Position numbers and translations under genes: made by a program. Below, in pieces: positions 1 through 10,336 of a DNA stretch of 64,000 bases (position 1 is the first letter of the stretch; each line of letters begins with the position of its first letter). The notes beneath the pieces were generated by a model that had not been told where the DNA came from, did not search any database, and saw only the letters and a list, made by a program, of their open reading frames with translations. The stretch is from Vibrio variabilis (GTDB lineage Bacteria; Pseudomonadota; Gammaproteobacteria; Enterobacterales; Vibrionaceae). The stretch spans positions 31,223-95,222 of the forward strand of contig NZ_JYJK01000092.1 in the NCBI RefSeq assembly GCF_003263785.1, in the 5' to 3' direction.

Positions 1-2
1 GA

Positions 3-1193
3 GCGCTGATTTTAACGCCAACCCGCGAGCTGGCGGCACAGGTTCACGAGAGCGTGTTCAAATACAGCGTTCATCTACCACTGACTTCTCAGTGTGTATA
101 CGGTGGCGTAAAAATTAACCCACAGATGATGAAGCTCCGCAAAGGTTGCGATGTCATGGTAGCGACACCAGGTCGCCTGTTGGATTTGTATCAGCAAAAC
201 GCCATCAAATTTTCTCAACTGGAAGTACTGGTGCTCGATGAAGCCGATAGAATGCTGGACATGGGCTTTTATCGTGACATCAAAAAGATTCTCGACCTGC
301 TGCCTGAAAAGCGTCAGAATCTACTGTTTTCAGCCACTTTCTCAAATGAGATCCGTGACCTAGCCAAAGGCCTTGTTAACGATCCGGTAGAAGTATCAGT
401 GACGCCACCAAACTCAACCACAGCATTAGTTGAGCAAAGCATTTACCTTGCTGACAAAAAGCAAAAGCCGGCTATGCTTGCCAAGCTTATTCACGATGGT
501 AACTGGAAGCAGGTGCTGGTATTTAGCCGAACTAAGCATGGTGCCAACCGTCTTGCACGTTATTTAGAAGGCCAAAACATTACGGCGTTGGCGATACACG
601 GTAACAAGAGCCAAAGTGCTCGCACGACCGCGCTGGCTAACTTTAAAAGTGGTGAAGTCCGCGTATTAGTCGCGACCGATATCGCCGCACGCGGTTTGGA
701 CATCCCTCAATTGCCACAAGTAGTCAACTTTGACTTGCCAAATGTCTCTGAAGACTACGTGCACCGTATCGGCCGCACGGGTCGCGCGGGTGAAACAGGT
801 AATGCTTACTCACTGGTTTGTGCTGACGAAGCAAAAGAGCTGTTTTCTATCGAGCGCTTGATTGGTAAATTGCTGCCAAGGCATGAGCTTGAGGGCTTCA
901 AACCCGTTCATGAACTGCCGGAATCAAAACTCGATACTCGCCCAATCAAAGCGAAAAAGCCTAAGAAGCCGAAGAAACCAAAGCCGCAGCAAGCACAGGG
1001 TCAGCAAAAACAGAGTCAGCAAAAGCAGAACAACGGTGCAGCTTCAAAGGAAAATAAAGGTTCAGACAAGCCGCGCAAGCCGAGAAAGTTCAATTTCAAG
1101 TGCAAACCAAATAGTGGTGGTGAACAAGCAGCGAACAAGTCTCGCAAACCAAGACCCAATCGCTCTCGCCCTAATAAAGCGAAACCAAGTTAA
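3..1193 (+). CDS. DEAD-box RNA helicase, RhlE-like (5' end outside window)
   Basis: ATP-dependent RNA helicase, cut by the left edge of the window; the reading frame is open from base 3. The visible part starts just before motif Ia (PTRELA). It continues with the DEAD box ([12 protein letters not shown]), SAT (LFSATF) and motif VI ([10 protein letters not shown]), so most of helicase domain 1 and all of domain 2 are present. The last ~90 residues are a low-complexity Lys/Pro/Gln tail (repeated KKPKKPK), typical of RhlE-type tails that bind RNA. Motifs Q and I lie upstream of the window. A strong hairpin terminator follows directly. The family (RhlE-like) is well supported; the exact paralogue is not, because Vibrio carries several. 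Confidence 0.93.
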   Translation, partial: ALILTPTRELAAQVHESVFKYSVHLPLTSQCVYGGVKINPQMMKLRKGCDVMVATPGRLLDLYQQNAIKFSQLEVLVLDEADRMLDMGFYRDIKKILDLLPEKRQNLLFSATFSNEIRDLAKGLVNDPVEVSVTPPNSTTALVEQSIYLADKKQKPAMLAKLIHDGNWKQVLVFSRTKHGANRLARYLEGQNITALAIHGNKSQSARTTALANFKSGEVRVLVATDIAARGLDIPQLPQVVNFDLPNVSEDYVHRIGRTGRAGETGNAYSLVCADEAKELFSIERLIGKLLPRHELEGFKPVHELPESKLDTRPIKAKKPKKPKKPKPQQAQGQQKQSQQKQNNGAASKENKGSDKPRKPRKFNFKCKPNSGGEQAANKSRKPRPNRSRPNKAKPS

Positions 1194-1205
1194 TTCGCAA
1201 AATAC

Positions 1206-1239
1206 AAAAAAGGCTCACAAAAATATGTGAGCCTTTTTT
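1206..1239 (+). terminator. Rho-independent terminator after the helicase gene
   Basis: An 8-bp stem (GGCTCACA / TGTGAGCC, 1212-1219 with 1226-1233) is flanked by an A-run upstream and six T downstream. It can act on both strands, serving the helicase gene and the convergent transpeptidase-like gene. Confidence 0.85.
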
Positions 1240-1286
1240 GTTAGTAATCAATAAATTAAGCCATTCAACCTAATCTATTTATCCTA

Positions 1287-1922
1287 TTAAGCACTCGCGT
1301 AAATAACGCTTCCGCCTTTAATCGTGTCGATGATTTGTCGAGACAAATGCTCTGGCAATGCTGGGCAACCCCAACTGCGTCCTAGATAGCCGTTTTGTTT
1401 GAGAAACGACTCATTGGCGTAATCTGCGCCATGGACAACGATGTAGCGCTCGCGAGCATTATCATTCACGCCTTTGGTCAATCCATCCAAGCGTAAAGAG
1501 TAGCCGTTCGAGCCGTAGTAAGTCGAATCGGTTAAAAAGGTGCCTAAGGATGTCTTGCGAGAATTAATAATATTTGAAAACTTAGTCGCTGTTTTCTTAC
1601 CGCTATTGACGCCATGAGAGACATAAGTGTTAAACACTAACGATTTCTTATCCATATCAATGACAAAAAAGCGTTTTTCCGTCGATGGTTTTGAATAATC
1701 GATGATGGTCAACAACGACTTACTGCGGTTGGTGGTGTTCTCATAAGCAAGGTACGCATCCTTAAATAATTGAAAATCGACCACTCCGTCGAGTTGTGCA
1801 CTGCTATATATACGTTTAATCGTACCTGATTCTAGTTTTACTTCGCTACGTGCGTTGTGGGAAAACAGTACAACGGCCGTCAATGCCAACACCCACAACG
1901 GCGAAAAAATACTTTTTACCAT
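1287..1922 (-). CDS. Exported L,D-transpeptidase catalytic-domain protein (YkuD_2 type)
   Basis: A 211-residue protein with an N-terminal hydrophobic signal peptide (cleavage probably near ARS-E, residue ~26). It carries a C-terminal L,D-transpeptidase-like catalytic region: a conserved His in VVHGADYA (residues ~162-169) and the Cys motif RSWGCPALP (~182-190). Family members of this architecture act on peptidoglycan in the periplasm, forming or editing cross-links or attaching substituents. There is no separate peptidoglycan-binding domain. The gene stands alone, convergent with the helicase and separated from it by a shared terminator. Family assignment is firm; substrate is not known. Confidence 0.85.
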   Translation of the reverse strand: MVKSIFSPLWVLALTAVVLFSHNARSEVKLESGTIKRIYSSAQLDGVVDFQLFKDAYLAYENTTNRSKSLLTIIDYSKPSTEKRFFVIDMDKKSLVFNTYVSHGVNSGKKTATKFSNIINSRKTSLGTFLTDSTYYGSNGYSLRLDGLTKGVNDNARERYIVVHGADYANESFLKQNGYLGRSWGCPALPEHLSRQIIDTIKGGSVIYASA

Positions 1923-1973
1923 TATTACAACAAGTTAAGCTAAGTTTAATTAATTTACTGGACGTCACTGTCC

Positions 1974-2165
1974 CTAATAAGCTGCCAATAATAGCCTAAC
2001 TTTTCGGCGAATAGAATCGTATTTACCGATTTTTACATCATTATTTGAATGCGATCGTGAAATATATACACTCTCGAAAACCAATGCTTTTAACATCAAT
2101 AAGTTGCCACAACCAAATAAACAACTTTGCTTAGTGAAATCGGTTAAGTATTCACTCAGTTTCAT
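1974..2165 (-). CDS. Small hypothetical protein, 63 residues (uncertain)
   Basis: An open frame of 63 codons fills the gap between the GGDEF/EAL gene and the transpeptidase-like gene on the same strand. I recognise no domain. It has no signal peptide or membrane segment and ends in a basic stretch (IRRKVRLLLAAY). The upstream sequence (AGTAAGAAAA) gives only a weak ribosome binding site. It could equally be a chance frame in intergenic DNA. Confidence 0.3.
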   Translation of the reverse strand: MKLSEYLTDFTKQSCLFGCGNLLMLKALVFESVYISRSHSNNDVKIGKYDSIRRKVRLLLAAY

Positions 2166-2207
2166 TTTTCTTACTATCTAATAAACGCCAAAAACCATAA
2201 AAAGCAT

Positions 2208-4395
2208 TTAATGTCGAGTCTTCAATAACTTTTGTAACTCACTCAATGGCATAGGTTTATAGTGCAGAAAGCCTTGCGACACATCACAGCGATTTTTCTT
2301 AAGCCATTCAAATTGCTCATTATTTTCAACACCTTCAGCCACGCATCGGCAGCCTAAGGAGTTTGAGAGCTGAATCAGAGCATGATAAATATCCTGCGAA
2401 CGCTGACTTTGCAGCAAATTATCGGCAAAGGTTTTGTCTATTTTAATCTCATCTATTGGGAAATCAGTAAGATAGCTCATTGAAGAAAAGCCTGTCCCAA
2501 AATCATCTAATGAAATACTAACACCGATATCTTTTAACTTCAGTAACTTATTTAATGTTTCCTCTCTATCCTCAACTAATAATGTTTCCGTGATCTCCAG
2601 TGTTATATATTGCGGGTGACTATTTTTTATCAACTCAGTCAATGAGTTAAAAAACGTTGCGCTGGAAAAATCCGCTGGCGAGATATTAATTGAGCATGGG
2701 ATCATCTTTAGTCCACCTTGTGATAAGGTGTCTAAAGATTGTGTCACGTTTTCTATTACCCAACGGGTAAAATGGTGAATCATCCCACTGCGCTCGGCGA
2801 TAGGAATAAATTCTGCCGGTGAAAGTTGCCCAAACTCCTTATTCGTCCAACGCATGAGTGCCTCAACACTCACTACTTCTCCAGTACTCATCGAGATCTG
2901 CGGCATAAAGTATAGCTCTAGTTCCTGATTCTGGAGTGCCGTATAAAGCTGCTTCTTGATGCGAAACTCGCGGCTAAACTTGCTCAATAGCTCAGGATCA
3001 CAGTACTCAAATGTCCCTTTACCCACGGTTTTTGCTTTGTACATCGCGGCATCCGCGTGTTTGAGTAAACTATTTAACTCTTGACCATCTTCTGGGTAGT
3101 TCACGATACCGACAGAAATGGAAGTCGCAATGGCATTTCGATCAAGCTGAAAAGGACGCTTAACCACATCGATCACTTGCTGCGCTTTGCTTTGAGTCAG
3201 ACTGGTATCAGCATCGATTAAAAACAAAATAAATTCATCACCACCAATACGAAACAAGCGGTCACTTCGACGAGTAATTCCATTAATTCGCCGCGTGAGG
3301 TACTTAAGAATTTTGTCTCCCGCATCGTGGCCATAGGTATCATTGATAAGCTTAAAACCATCAATATCAATAAACAGCAGTGCAAAGCTACTTGGAGTGC
3401 CTTTACTTCGACTGTTTTGAATCAGCTGACTTGAGAACTTTCGCATCGCTAGGCGGTTGCCACAACCCGTTAATGTGTCGTAATACGCAAGTTTCTCAAT
3501 ACGCTTTTCTCGGCGTCTGGATTCTGTAATATCTTGAAAGACAACAATATAATTACTCGGATTATCCGCATGCTTCGGATATGCACTGATGTTTACCCAT
3601 TGAAGATAGCGCACCCTTTCTTTTGACATCGAATGGATCTCGCCTTCCCAGTAGTGATCCCGAGCAAGATGTTTGAGCTGTTCTCGACCAAAATAGCTTT
3701 TTTCATCAGAGTCAAAAAACAGGCTCACATGCTGGCCTATGACCTCTGCAGATTGGTAGCCGGAAATGTCGCTAAACGCTCGATTCACAAAGGTGATAAC
3801 GTGTTGATTATCGGTGATGATGATGGCCTGATTTCCCTCACTAAAAACCTGCATCGCAAGATCAATGTCACGACGATTAGCGATGGTTTGGGTTTCATCG
3901 GAAACAATAAAGCCGCTGCCATACAGCTCGCCTTCCACGGTTAATGGGAAGCGGCAAACCCGCACATTCCCCGAGCCACTAAGCCTTTTGCCAAATTGTA
4001 GCTAGAGCTTGGCGTTCGCAAATCAAAATTTCGTACCCCAAAGCCATCCGATTTTTTAACCGAGACACTGTAATCTCGAACAAACTTTTCTATCGGGCAG
4101 GTAAGGAGGAAAGGAGCTGCTCAAAGGCGACATCGCTAGAAAGTGCGAACAAACTAGCAAGGTGATCCGAGTACCACACCAGTTCGCCACTTTTATCCAT
4201 CACGATAAGGCCATCGCTACAGTGATTGAGCAAAGGTTGAACGATGTCATCAAGATATGCCGGACATCGTCGTTGCGACGTGCTATTCAAGTTCGCCTGA
4301 GCTTTGTGACTCTCACCCCTGCTATCCAAATGCTGCTCTAGCTGCTGCTTTAGATGGAGCGAGTGCCCATTGTGAATAACTTTCATCACTGACAT
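2208..4395 (-). CDS. PAS-PAS-GGDEF-EAL cyclic-di-GMP signalling protein (two frameshifts)
   Basis: Cyclic-di-GMP turnover protein of about 730 residues, read in three pieces. The first ~100 codons (from 4395) hold a PAS-like segment (DGLIVMDKSGELVWYSDH). A middle piece (~4110-3990) reads IEKFVRDYSVSVKKSDGFGV. The main piece (to 2208) holds a second PAS with PAC (IVVFQDITE), a GGDEF domain with intact RIGGDEF, and an EAL domain with intact VEAL and loop DDFGTGFS. Adding one base near 4100-4115 and one in the T-run at 3986-3989 joins all three pieces. There is no membrane segment, so it is predicted cytosolic. Both catalytic motifs are intact, so it may make or degrade c-di-GMP; which dominates cannot be told. 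Confidence 0.82.
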
Positions 4396-4740
4396 CCCCT
4401 ATCCGATGATAAAACTCTTGTATCTATAGATAGTTAACAAAGACGAGCTTAGTTATCTGTGACATCTTGACTAGACACTATTCGAGTTCACTTTCGAATC
4501 AGTATAGGAGCCTTGTTGTAAGAGCCCAGCTGAGACTAATACTCAAGGTTTAAAGTAGCAAAATTGAGACATACCCTTAGGTATTAGCAAGGCTCATTCC
4601 CTCGATCATGAAAAGATCCGAAATTAGTCGCCACATAGTAAGAGATTTCCCTTATAATCAGCGGCCATCTTGACCATGACGCTCTAAACTTACTTTGTTG
4701 TGGTCAAGAGAACACGGTCATCTGCTTTTAGGAACATAGA
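4396..4740. other. Intergenic region, divergent promoters
   Basis: 345 bp between two divergent genes. It must hold the promoters of the PAS/GGDEF/EAL gene and of the downstream helicase. A possible -10 (TTATAAT, ~4652) lies about 90 bp before the helicase start, implying a long 5' leader as is common for cold-induced helicases. I see no RNA gene or further coding sequence. Confidence 0.4.
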
Positions 4741-6027
4741 ATGTCATTTTCATCACAAGGTTTTTCACCAGAGTTAGCACAAGCCCTCACTGAGTGCGGC
4801 TATGAAAAACTCACCCCTGTTCAGCAACAGGCGATCCCTCATGCACGTCGCGGACACGATATCCTTGCTCATGCACAAACGGGAACGGGTAAAACGGCTG
4901 CATTCTCTTTGCCAATCATCCAACAATTGCTGGATACACCAAAGCAAGCTGGCCGTGCAACGACTCGAGCACTGATTCTGGCGCCAACACGCGAGCTCGT
5001 CGATCAGATTGCGAACAACATTGCGGACTACACTAAGTATGTCGACCTTACGGTCACGGCTGTTTACGGCGGTGCGAAAATGTCCTCTCAAGAGCGTAAA
5101 CTTGAGAATGGTACTGATGTATTGGTCGCAACACCTGGCCGCCTAATTGAGCACATTGAACTGGGTAATCTCAACCTCGCAAACCTTGAATTCCTGGTTT
5201 TCGATGAAGCTGACCGCATGTTAGACATGGGCTTTATTAGCGCTATTCGTACTATCATGAGTGGTGTGTCTGGTCACCCACAAACCATGCTGTTCTCTGC
5301 GACTTCTTCAGCGCAAATGAACGCGTTGGCACAAGATCTTCTTCGTAAACCGAAACGCGTTATTGTTAACGAAGAAAACTCAACGGCCGCGACGGTTTTC
5401 CACGTGGTTTATCCTGTTGATGAAGAGCGCAAACTAGAGCTACTGTCTGAGCTTATTGGCCGTAAAAACTGGCAGCAAGTTTTGGTATTTGTAAACTACA
5501 AAGAAACCGCAAACGAAGTCGTTAAAGAGCTTAAGCTTGATGGCATCAAGGCGGTTCTTTGCCACGGCGATAAGGCACAAAGCTCACGCCGCCGCGCACT
5601 CGAAGAGTTTAAGTCGGGCAAAGCCCGTGTCATGGTCGCGACAGAAGTGGCAGCGCGCGGTCTTGATATCCAAGGTCTACCGCACGTTGTGAACTACGAC
5701 ATGCCATTCCTTGCAGAAGATTACGTCCACCGCATTGGTCGTACCGGTCGTGCTGGACAACAAGGCCATGCTGTTTCTTTTGTAAGTCGCGACGAAGAGT
5801 TGACGCTGGTACAAGTTGAAAACCTTATCCAGCAGCGTATTAAGCGCATCCAACTTGCCGGCTACGAGCCAAAAAGCCGTGATGCCCTGCTGACTAAGAT
5901 GCACAGCAAACCGGCTTATAAAGATCGCCAAGGTCGTAAGAACAACCCTCAACAAGAGCAAAGCTCTGCCGAGCGTCGTCTTAAGATGATGCGTGCAATC
6001 CGCAATAAGTCAAAAGGCGGAAAATAA
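4741..6027 (+). CDS. DEAD-box RNA helicase, RhlE-like
   Basis: Complete 428-residue ATP-dependent RNA helicase. Motifs in order: Q motif (GYEKLTPVQQQAIP), Walker A (AQTGTGKT), Ia (PTRELV), DEAD ([12 protein letters not shown]), SAT (LFSATSS) and [12 protein letters not shown] short basic C-terminal tail (KMMRAIRNKSKGGK) follows. It is about 50 residues shorter in the tail than the helicase at the left edge of the window and is a distinct paralogue. A weak purine-rich site (AGGAAC) precedes the ATG. It is a single-gene unit closed by a hairpin terminator. Confidence 0.95.
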   Translation: MSFSSQGFSPELAQALTECGYEKLTPVQQQAIPHARRGHDILAHAQTGTGKTAAFSLPIIQQLLDTPKQAGRATTRALILAPTRELVDQIANNIADYTKYVDLTVTAVYGGAKMSSQERKLENGTDVLVATPGRLIEHIELGNLNLANLEFLVFDEADRMLDMGFISAIRTIMSGVSGHPQTMLFSATSSAQMNALAQDLLRKPKRVIVNEENSTAATVFHVVYPVDEERKLELLSELIGRKNWQQVLVFVNYKETANEVVKELKLDGIKAVLCHGDKAQSSRRRALEEFKSGKARVMVATEVAARGLDIQGLPHVVNYDMPFLAEDYVHRIGRTGRAGQQGHAVSFVSRDEELTLVQVENLIQQRIKRIQLAGYEPKSRDALLTKMHSKPAYKDRQGRKNNPQQEQSSAERRLKMMRAIRNKSKGGK

Positions 6028-6049
6028 CTGCTGAGCTTTCATATAAAAC

Positions 6050-6075
6050 AAAGGCGCTGATATCGGCGCCTTTGT
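6050..6075. terminator. Bidirectional terminator between helicase and TonB receptor genes
   Basis: GGCGC / GCGCC hairpin with AAA/TTT flanks, lying between two convergent genes and symmetrical enough to stop transcription from either side. Confidence 0.75.
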
Positions 6076-6112
6076 TATATTAGTTCTTCGTTATGTTAGA
6101 TAGCTTAGCTAG

Positions 6113-8245
6113 CTAGTATTTCACTTCATAGCCTAGGTAAATACGACGACCTGGCGCGAAGTAGTAACGAGAGTTGTTACGCTCTGCTTGTGCGTATGGC
6201 GTCATGTACTTGTCGTTAAGAAGGTTTTCTAAAGCCACGTTGATCGTACCAACTGGCAGGTCATAGTACGCGCCCATGTTCATTAGGAAGAAGCTTTGTA
6301 CTGCATAACCTGCGCCATCAGTGATCTCATCCGACTTATCACGTGCCCCTGAGTACAACATGTTTAAGTTATAGCGGCCGTAATCTTGCGTGTCGTAAAT
6401 GAAACTAGAGGTTACTTTAATCGGTGCGATGCGAGTACCGTCGAGCGGCTGCCAGTAGTTGTCACCATCAAGTTTACGTTCACCCTCTTGCCAAGAGACG
6501 GTGTTGTCATTACGAAGGTTCGGTAAGATGTCAAAGCCTAGGGTCGCCTCCACACCCCAAACGCGTTCAGGTGCACGTGTGCTTTCCAAACGATTGTTTG
6601 TTTCATCATAGTTAAGTGTTGAACCTAGATCTGATGAGCTGTAGAACCCGGCTAGCGAGTAATCGGCAAGACCCACTACACCACGGAAACCCACCTCGTA
6701 GTTGTCCGTTTTAATCGGTTGAATTGCACCTTCAACATTATCACTGTCGCCCGCACGGATAGCACGCAGCGCTTCATTGGTCGACATGCCCTGTGCAAAA
6801 GATGCAAACACTTGATGGTTGTCTGTTAGATAGTGAGTCGCACCTACGTTAATTAGGAACTCACTAATGTCAGGGTTGCCGCCTTTCACCGCTTTGCCAG
6901 CATTGTTATGCGTGTTACCTACGATAAAGTCATCGACGCCCAGACGTACATACTCATAACGTACACCATAAGATAGCGTGGTGTTGTCAGTTACCTGGCT
7001 AGCAAACTGGCTAAATGGTGCAATAGCAAACTGTTCAACATCCGGTGTATTATTGTAGTAACCAACGCTGTTTGGTTGTTTGAAGCTCTGCTGCTCAACA
7101 TCCATACCCCATGTAATATCTGCCCAGCTCACCATGCTTGAGATGTTCAGTTTCATACCATAGCGGTCAAAATCCGTGGAGTTATGTCCGTAGAGGGTTT
7201 GACCTTGAGTTGGAGAACCCGGCAGTTTGTCTTTCATGCCAAACGTATAGGTTTCAGTATCTTGAGTCATTAAGTAACCCGTTACATCCAACATACCCCA
7301 AGCAAAACCAATGTCTTGGTAGCGAAGCTGGTAGTTAGAGAAGGTACGCTTAACGTTATTCGGCCCAACCGTTGTTTTGCCCACTACGTTATTTCCGTAT
7401 CCCGCACCACAGTGAACCGCTTCCGCTGGCTTACCTTCCACGCCATTACCACCAGTCGCACACCAACCGTCATTGTCTTCAAGGTGTCGAACACCAAAGT
7501 TAAACGTTAACGAACGTTCTGCATCAAAATCACGGTTCCAAACACCGTTTATATTGATGTTATCCATATCGTCAGCATTGTTGATTGACGGTAGGCGATG
7601 ACCACTTGCATCATAGCTACCGCCACGCTGGTCATAACCCAAGCCAATACGCCACTGGTCAGTGTCGTTACCACCTTGTGCTTCTTGGTATACATTCCAG
7701 CTTAGCGAGTCACTACCAAACTCTTGGAAGTTAGTGCCTACTTTTGTGCGGTACTGAGTTTCGCCAGCTTCTGGGCGCTTAGTAATAACGTTAATGATAC
7801 CGCCTTGAGCACCCAGGCCGTAAACCGCACTACCACCACGAATCACTTCAATACGCTCAACATTTTGTGGGTCGATAGAAGACAGCTCTTGTCCAAAGTC
7901 GAGGAAACTGTTGTTTTGCGATACGCCGTCGATCATTAGTAGAACACGGCGACCACGAATTTGGTTTTGGCCTTTACTACTTAGGTTACCGTGTACTGAT
8001 GTCCCCATACCCGGTACTAGCATTGACAACGCTTCATTGATGTTGCGGCTCTGATCCATCACACGGCTGAGTTGCTCTTTTTCAATAACCGTGACAGAAC
8101 GAGGCACATCGCTCAGTTTCTGCTGAGAACGACTCGCGGTAACGACCATGGTTTCATCTGTGTTTGCGGTTTCTGCGGCATAAAGAGCAGGCGCAGCCAG
8201 AGCTAACACACTGCCAATAGCTAGGCTTAGGTTGGAAATTTTCAA
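6113..8245 (-). CDS. TonB-dependent ferric-siderophore receptor, IutA-like
   Basis: Outer-membrane receptor that imports a ferric siderophore using TonB energy. After a signal peptide ending ALYAAE comes a TonB box-like DETMVVTAS, then the plug domain (RGRRVLLMIDGVSQNN; IERIEVIRGGSAVYG; GGIINVITKRP) and a 22-strand-type barrel ending in an aromatic residue. The order of motifs and the segment DRYGMKLNISS...ITWGMD resemble the aerobactin/vibrioferrin receptors IutA and PvuA. The longest frame begins with TTG at 8305, but a TTG at 8245 has a good ribosome site (CAGGTAG) and gives a normal signal peptide, so I prefer it. It is divergent from the ABC importer genes, with a Fur box between them. 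Substrate is inferred from family only. Confidence 0.9.
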   Translation of the reverse strand: MKISNLSLAIGSVLALAAPALYAAETANTDETMVVTASRSQQKLSDVPRSVTVIEKEQLSRVMDQSRNINEALSMLVPGMGTSVHGNLSSKGQNQIRGRRVLLMIDGVSQNNSFLDFGQELSSIDPQNVERIEVIRGGSAVYGLGAQGGIINVITKRPEAGETQYRTKVGTNFQEFGSDSLSWNVYQEAQGGNDTDQWRIGLGYDQRGGSYDASGHRLPSINNADDMDNININGVWNRDFDAERSLTFNFGVRHLEDNDGWCATGGNGVEGKPAEAVHCGAGYGNNVVGKTTVGPNNVKRTFSNYQLRYQDIGFAWGMLDVTGYLMTQDTETYTFGMKDKLPGSPTQGQTLYGHNSTDFDRYGMKLNISSMVSWADITWGMDVEQQSFKQPNSVGYYNNTPDVEQFAIAPFSQFASQVTDNTTLSYGVRYEYVRLGVDDFIVGNTHNNAGKAVKGGNPDISEFLINVGATHYLTDNHQVFASFAQGMSTNEALRAIRAGDSDNVEGAIQPIKTDNYEVGFRGVVGLADYSLAGFYSSSDLGSTLNYDETNNRLESTRAPERVWGVEATLGFDILPNLRNDNTVSWQEGERKLDGDNYWQPLDGTRIAPIKVTSSFIYDTQDYGRYNLNMLYSGARDKSDEITDGAGYAVQSFFLMNMGAYYDLPVGTINVALENLLNDKYMTPYAQAERNNSRYYFAPGRRIYLGYEVKY

Positions 8246-8375
8246 AATACTACCTGTGATGTTTATAAAAATGCGCGACACATTCCCAGAGATTATTGCT
8301 CTCAATTGAGTCTCATTATTATTTGTCTGGGAATTAGAAGCGTGCTAGTCTAGCAGCTTCTTTATTAATGTAAAT

Positions 8376-8394
8376 ATCAATGATAATCATTCTT
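8376..8394. promoter_or_regulatory. Fur box in the divergent siderophore promoter
   Basis: The core ATGATAATCATT (8380-8391) matches the central 12 bases of the 19-bp Fur consensus exactly, and about 14 of 19 bases match overall. It lies 8 bp before the binding-protein start and ~130 bp before the receptor start, so it can repress both directions when iron is plentiful. Confidence 0.8.
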
Positions 8395-8401
8395 GTTCTG
8401 G

Positions 8402-9354
8402 ATGTTTTTTAATCACCACCTTCGAATCATTCCTCTTCTTGTTGCGACGATTTCCGTTTCCTGTTTTGCCAATAGTGCACTCATCGATGATGGGGTAGGA
8501 CTATTAATATGAGCGAAGTCAGCGAGCCACGAGTTGCAAGCATCTCTACATTTGGCGCAGAGCTGTCCTTGGCACTAGGCATTCAGCCAGTCGCTGTCTC
8601 TAGCTACCCTAAAGGCTTTCCAAGTTATCTGAGACCGCTAAAATCTGCGCGATCATTAGGTTCACGCTCTCGCACCAGCTTTGAAGCCTTGTATCACGCG
8701 AATCCAACAATCGTTCTTGGTTTAGAGCGAATGATCGCGCCCTACTATCAAAGGTATGCAGAAATCGCACCCACCTATGGTTTCGATCTCATCACATTGG
8801 AAGACAGTTTAAGAGCTGTAGAGGTCGGTGCAGCCGCTCTTGGAAAACCAGCGCAAGGGAAACAAATAAATCAGTGCTTCTTACACACACTAGAGGATAT
8901 GCACCACAAGATAACAACGCATCAAAAAGGCAAACCGCTCACTGGAATGTTTCTGACCAGCGCAGGGGTAACGCCAAGAGCCTATTATTCTGATTTTATG
9001 GCTGTTTCCCTGATGGAAGCACTGGGTATCGAGGCGGCTAACGGCGCCTCCCCATATTCAGCAAAAACGCCTTTCTCAGGACAAGTTGGTTTGGAGTGGC
9101 TGATCAAACTCGACCCAGATGTCATCTTTATGTACAAAACCGCGAACCCACAATTTACCGATTCGAAAGTGTGGCAAAACCTACGAGCAGTAAGGAACCG
9201 ACGCGTTTATAGCGTTGATATGACTTGGCGCGAAGCCGAAGGTCCCTACTCACGTCTTTGGGTCGCGATGGACATCGCCAATAAAACCTACCCAGAGCTG
9301 TTCACAGAACCGACTCTCGAGCGTGTAGAGGAGGCATTATGTCTCCCGAACTGA
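8402..9354 (+). CDS. Iron-siderophore ABC transporter, periplasmic binding protein (one frameshift)
   Basis: Periplasmic protein that delivers ferric siderophore to the ABC importer. The ATG at 8402 opens a signal peptide (RIIPLLVATISVSCFANSA). The frame then breaks at a run of four G (8492-8495); adding one G continues into RVASISTFGAELSLALGI, the usual start of an FecB/FhuD-type binding domain. Later features are ERMIAPYYQRYAEIAPTYGF and the C-terminal lobe VWQNLRAVRNRRVYSVD. Without the repair, only a version lacking the signal peptide (from 8509) could be made. The gene overlaps the next permease by 16 bp. Confidence 0.88.
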
Positions 9355-10334
9355 GTTTGGCCCACCACCAGAAAACCTCACGCTCAAACAACTGGAAGCT
9401 ACTTATCTTTGTTGTAGGTTTTTTCTGTACGACGATGTGGTCACTAACTGATGGTATCTACCAATTTTCGGTCGCTGATGTCTGGAACTTTATTACTCAA
9501 CCTAGCGAATCAAACGCATACCTAGTGTTCTGGGAACTTAGGCTGCCACGTACTTTAGTCGCTATTATCGGTGGTGCATCACTCGCAACTGCGGGTCATT
9601 TAATGCAGGACATTGTGAAGAACCCCCTCGCCTCCCCGAACCTAACGGGAGTCATGTCTGGTGCATCACTAGCAGTGTTAATTGCGATGATGTTTGAGCA
9701 GCCATTGCCAATGATTGCTTGGGGCGTCATCGGTGGATTTATGGGCGGCATCACCACACTTTCCATCAGTTGGAAGCAAGGCGTGACGCCAGCTCGCTTA
9801 GCACTGGCTGGGATATCTGTGAGTGCTTTCTGCCAAGCGGCTGTCACCTATATCTTGCTTTCTGACCGAGTAGATAGTGAGTCATTATTCTTCTGGCTTA
9901 CTGGCAGTAATGCCGGTGCAAATTGGTCTGTATTGTGGCCGCTCATGATGGCCTTTGTCCCAATCTCTATTTTACTCGTTATTTGCCAACGTCAGCTTGG
10001 GTATTTACTACTTGACGATACTGTCGCGCGAAGCGTTGGCGTGGAGATTAATCGATATCGGCTTGCCTTTGGTCTGCTGGCTGTGATCCTCACGGCTGCA
10101 AGCGTAGGTGCTTTCGGCCCTGTCGGATTTGTCGGCTTAGTCGCGCCTCACATAGCACGCATGTTGAAAGGAAATATCGCCATTTCAGCACTGATTGGCG
10201 CCAGCTTACTGACCATTGCGGATTACCTGTCTCGCACTTTATTGTCCCCATTGGAAATCCCTATTGGTGTGCTCACTGCTACGATGGGTGCGCCATGGTT
10301 TTTATACCTAATCATCAACCGAGCAAGGATGTAA
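9339..10334 (+). CDS. Iron-siderophore ABC transporter permease (FecCD family)
   Basis: 331-residue inner-membrane permease with about nine or ten membrane helices. Conserved FecCD features are visible: RLPRTLVAIIGGASLATAGH near the N-terminus, NPLASPNLTGVMSGA, and the cytoplasmic contact region GPVGFVGLVAPHIARML. It begins inside the end of the binding-protein gene and is followed 2 bp later by the second permease, so the genes are translationally coupled. It would form the heterodimeric channel with the next gene product. Confidence 0.93.
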   Translation: MSPELSLAHHQKTSRSNNWKLLIFVVGFFCTTMWSLTDGIYQFSVADVWNFITQPSESNAYLVFWELRLPRTLVAIIGGASLATAGHLMQDIVKNPLASPNLTGVMSGASLAVLIAMMFEQPLPMIAWGVIGGFMGGITTLSISWKQGVTPARLALAGISVSAFCQAAVTYILLSDRVDSESLFFWLTGSNAGANWSVLWPLMMAFVPISILLVICQRQLGYLLLDDTVARSVGVEINRYRLAFGLLAVILTAASVGAFGPVGFVGLVAPHIARMLKGNIAISALIGASLLTIADYLSRTLLSPLEIPIGVLTATMGAPWFLYLIINRARM

Positions 10335-10336
10335 CC

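Noticed and set aside
862..1230. 122-codon open frame overlapping the helicase tail
   Set aside because: Out-of-frame shadow of the Lys/Gln-rich C-terminal tail; no ribosome site and highly biased composition.
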